From: Deltaproteobacteria bacterium
Lineage (GTDB): Bacteria > Desulfobacterota > Binatia > UBA9968
Assembly (NCBI GenBank): GCA_021323355.1
Contig: JAJONK010000456.1
Location: 1-5,725, forward strand
Length of the DNA: 5,725 bases
Direction of reading: 5' to 3'
Positions 5,171-5,725 of this stretch are shown here, in pieces (positions within the stretch are counted from its first letter, which is position 1; each line of letters opens with the position of its first letter). The notes under the pieces are model-generated. The model did no database searches, was not told where the DNA came from, and was given only the letters and a program-made list of their open reading frames with translations. The position numbers and the translations under genes are program-made.

Positions 5171-5725
5171 GTTCCGCCTCTCCTTCTCTCGAGGATATAA
5201 TAGGCGAATCTTCGCGCAGCCTGGTAATCGGCATCGGTGGCGGCGGCGATGTTGCCGGCGCACTGGCGACGGCCAGATTTCTCGAATTCTGCGGCCTGGA
5301 ATTTGTCCTCGGCGGTCTTTCTTGGGAGCGCCGGGTTTTCGACCCGCTACCGGGCCCGCGCATGCTGAGCGAAGTCGAGAATGTTCGCGCTCTGCATCAG
5401 TACGCATGGATGGCTAATCGCGAGACCCAAACCAAGGCCGGTGTTTACTTCGCCGAGTCGAGGATGGCCGAATTTTTAGCGAAAGAGGTCTTACTCGTCG
5501 ATATCAGCGGCGGCGTCCAAGGAGTTGTAGCGGGGGTGGAGCGCGCTATCGAAGAACTGCAAACCGACCTGCTCGTCGGCCTGGATGTCGGCGGCGATTC
5601 GTTGGCAAAAGGCATCGAACCGGGCTTGCGTAGCCCGTTAGCGGATTCCGTGATGCTGGCGGCCTTTGTCAATTTGGAGAAACGCGGCTATCGCGTGCTT
5701 TGGGGAGTATTCGGCTATGGCAGCG
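5167..5725 (+). CDS. DUF1152-family protein (3' end missing)
   Basis: The frame is open from ATG 5167 to the window edge, 186 residues. Its ATG shares ATGA with the stop of the VOC gene, so translation is probably coupled; no separate ribosome binding site is seen. After about 17 leader residues comes SLVIGIGGGGDVAGALATARF (18-38), a glycine-rich loop after a beta strand, like a nucleotide- or phosphate-binding turn. Then WERRVFDPLPGPR at 53-65, VDISGG at 111-116, and LLVGLDVGGDSLAKG followed by EPGLRSPLADSVMLA at 135-165, a second conserved Gly/Asp-rich block. These features match what I know of DUF1152 (PF06626), a family of undetermined function often seen in archaea and uncultured bacteria. 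No signal peptide or membrane segment. Coupling to catabolic enzymes suggests a role in the same pathway, but none can be named. Confidence 0.8.
   Translation, partial: MSSASPSLEDIIGESSRSLVIGIGGGGDVAGALATARFLEFCGLEFVLGGLSWERRVFDPLPGPRMLSEVENVRALHQYAWMANRETQTKAGVYFAESRMAEFLAKEVLLVDISGGVQGVVAGVERAIEELQTDLLVGLDVGGDSLAKGIEPGLRSPLADSVMLAAFVNLEKRGYRVLWGVFGYGS

Noticed and set aside
4637..5407. A 256-codon leftward open frame over the VOC and DUF1152 genes
   Set aside because: The opposite strand carries two recognisable families joined by an ATGA overlap. The leftward text is Arg-rich and low in complexity, typical of a shadow frame.

Overview
The window reads as part of a catabolic locus from a free-living bacterium. 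It holds two divergent transcription units around a roughly 200-base control region. The leftward unit encodes a family 5 ABC importer: a Tat-exported solute-binding protein (complement 1014..2719) and a DppB/OppB-type inner-membrane permease (complement 1..830, cut by the window edge). The rightward unit encodes a cysteine hydrolase of the isochorismatase / N-carbamoylsarcosine amidohydrolase family (2925..3632), an alpha/beta hydrolase (3764..4558), a metal-dependent VOC-fold protein resembling extradiol dioxygenases (4616..5170) and the start of a DUF1152-family protein (5167..end) whose start codon overlaps the previous stop. Taxonomy cannot be fixed from the sequence. Moderate-to-high GC, the Tat-dependent family 5 binding protein and the intergenic GTTCAA repeats would fit an uncultured soil or sediment lineage in the deltaproteobacterial/Binatota/Tectomicrobia sphere, but that is a weak inference.

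Layout. 1-830: permease. 831-1013: gap filled by a large nested inverted repeat (element A). 1014-2719: binding protein, with its signal peptide and mature part in different frames. 2720-2924: divergent control region with two back-to-back promoters, each with a perfect TTGACA. 2925-3632: cysteine hydrolase. 3634-3748: a second inverted repeat with the same design (element B). 3764-4558: alpha/beta hydrolase. 4559-4615: short gap with CGCTGCGCT repeats. 4616-5170: VOC protein. 5167-5725: DUF1152 protein.

How the genes may work together (inference). The importer brings in an amide- or peptide-like compound. The rightward enzymes form a plausible degradation set: ring or C-C cleavage (VOC protein), C-C, ester or formamide hydrolysis (alpha/beta hydrolase) and release of ammonia from an amide or carbamoyl group (cysteine hydrolase). 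The alpha/beta hydrolase plus isochorismatase-fold amidase pair recalls the NicD/NicF step of nicotinate breakdown, though the substrate here is unknown.

The most notable observations are the paired GTTCAA/CGTCAGA inverted repeats, the single-base frame break in the binding protein's Tat leader, a separate apparent in-frame loss of about nine residues in the same protein, and the coupling of a DUF1152 protein to catabolic enzymes.
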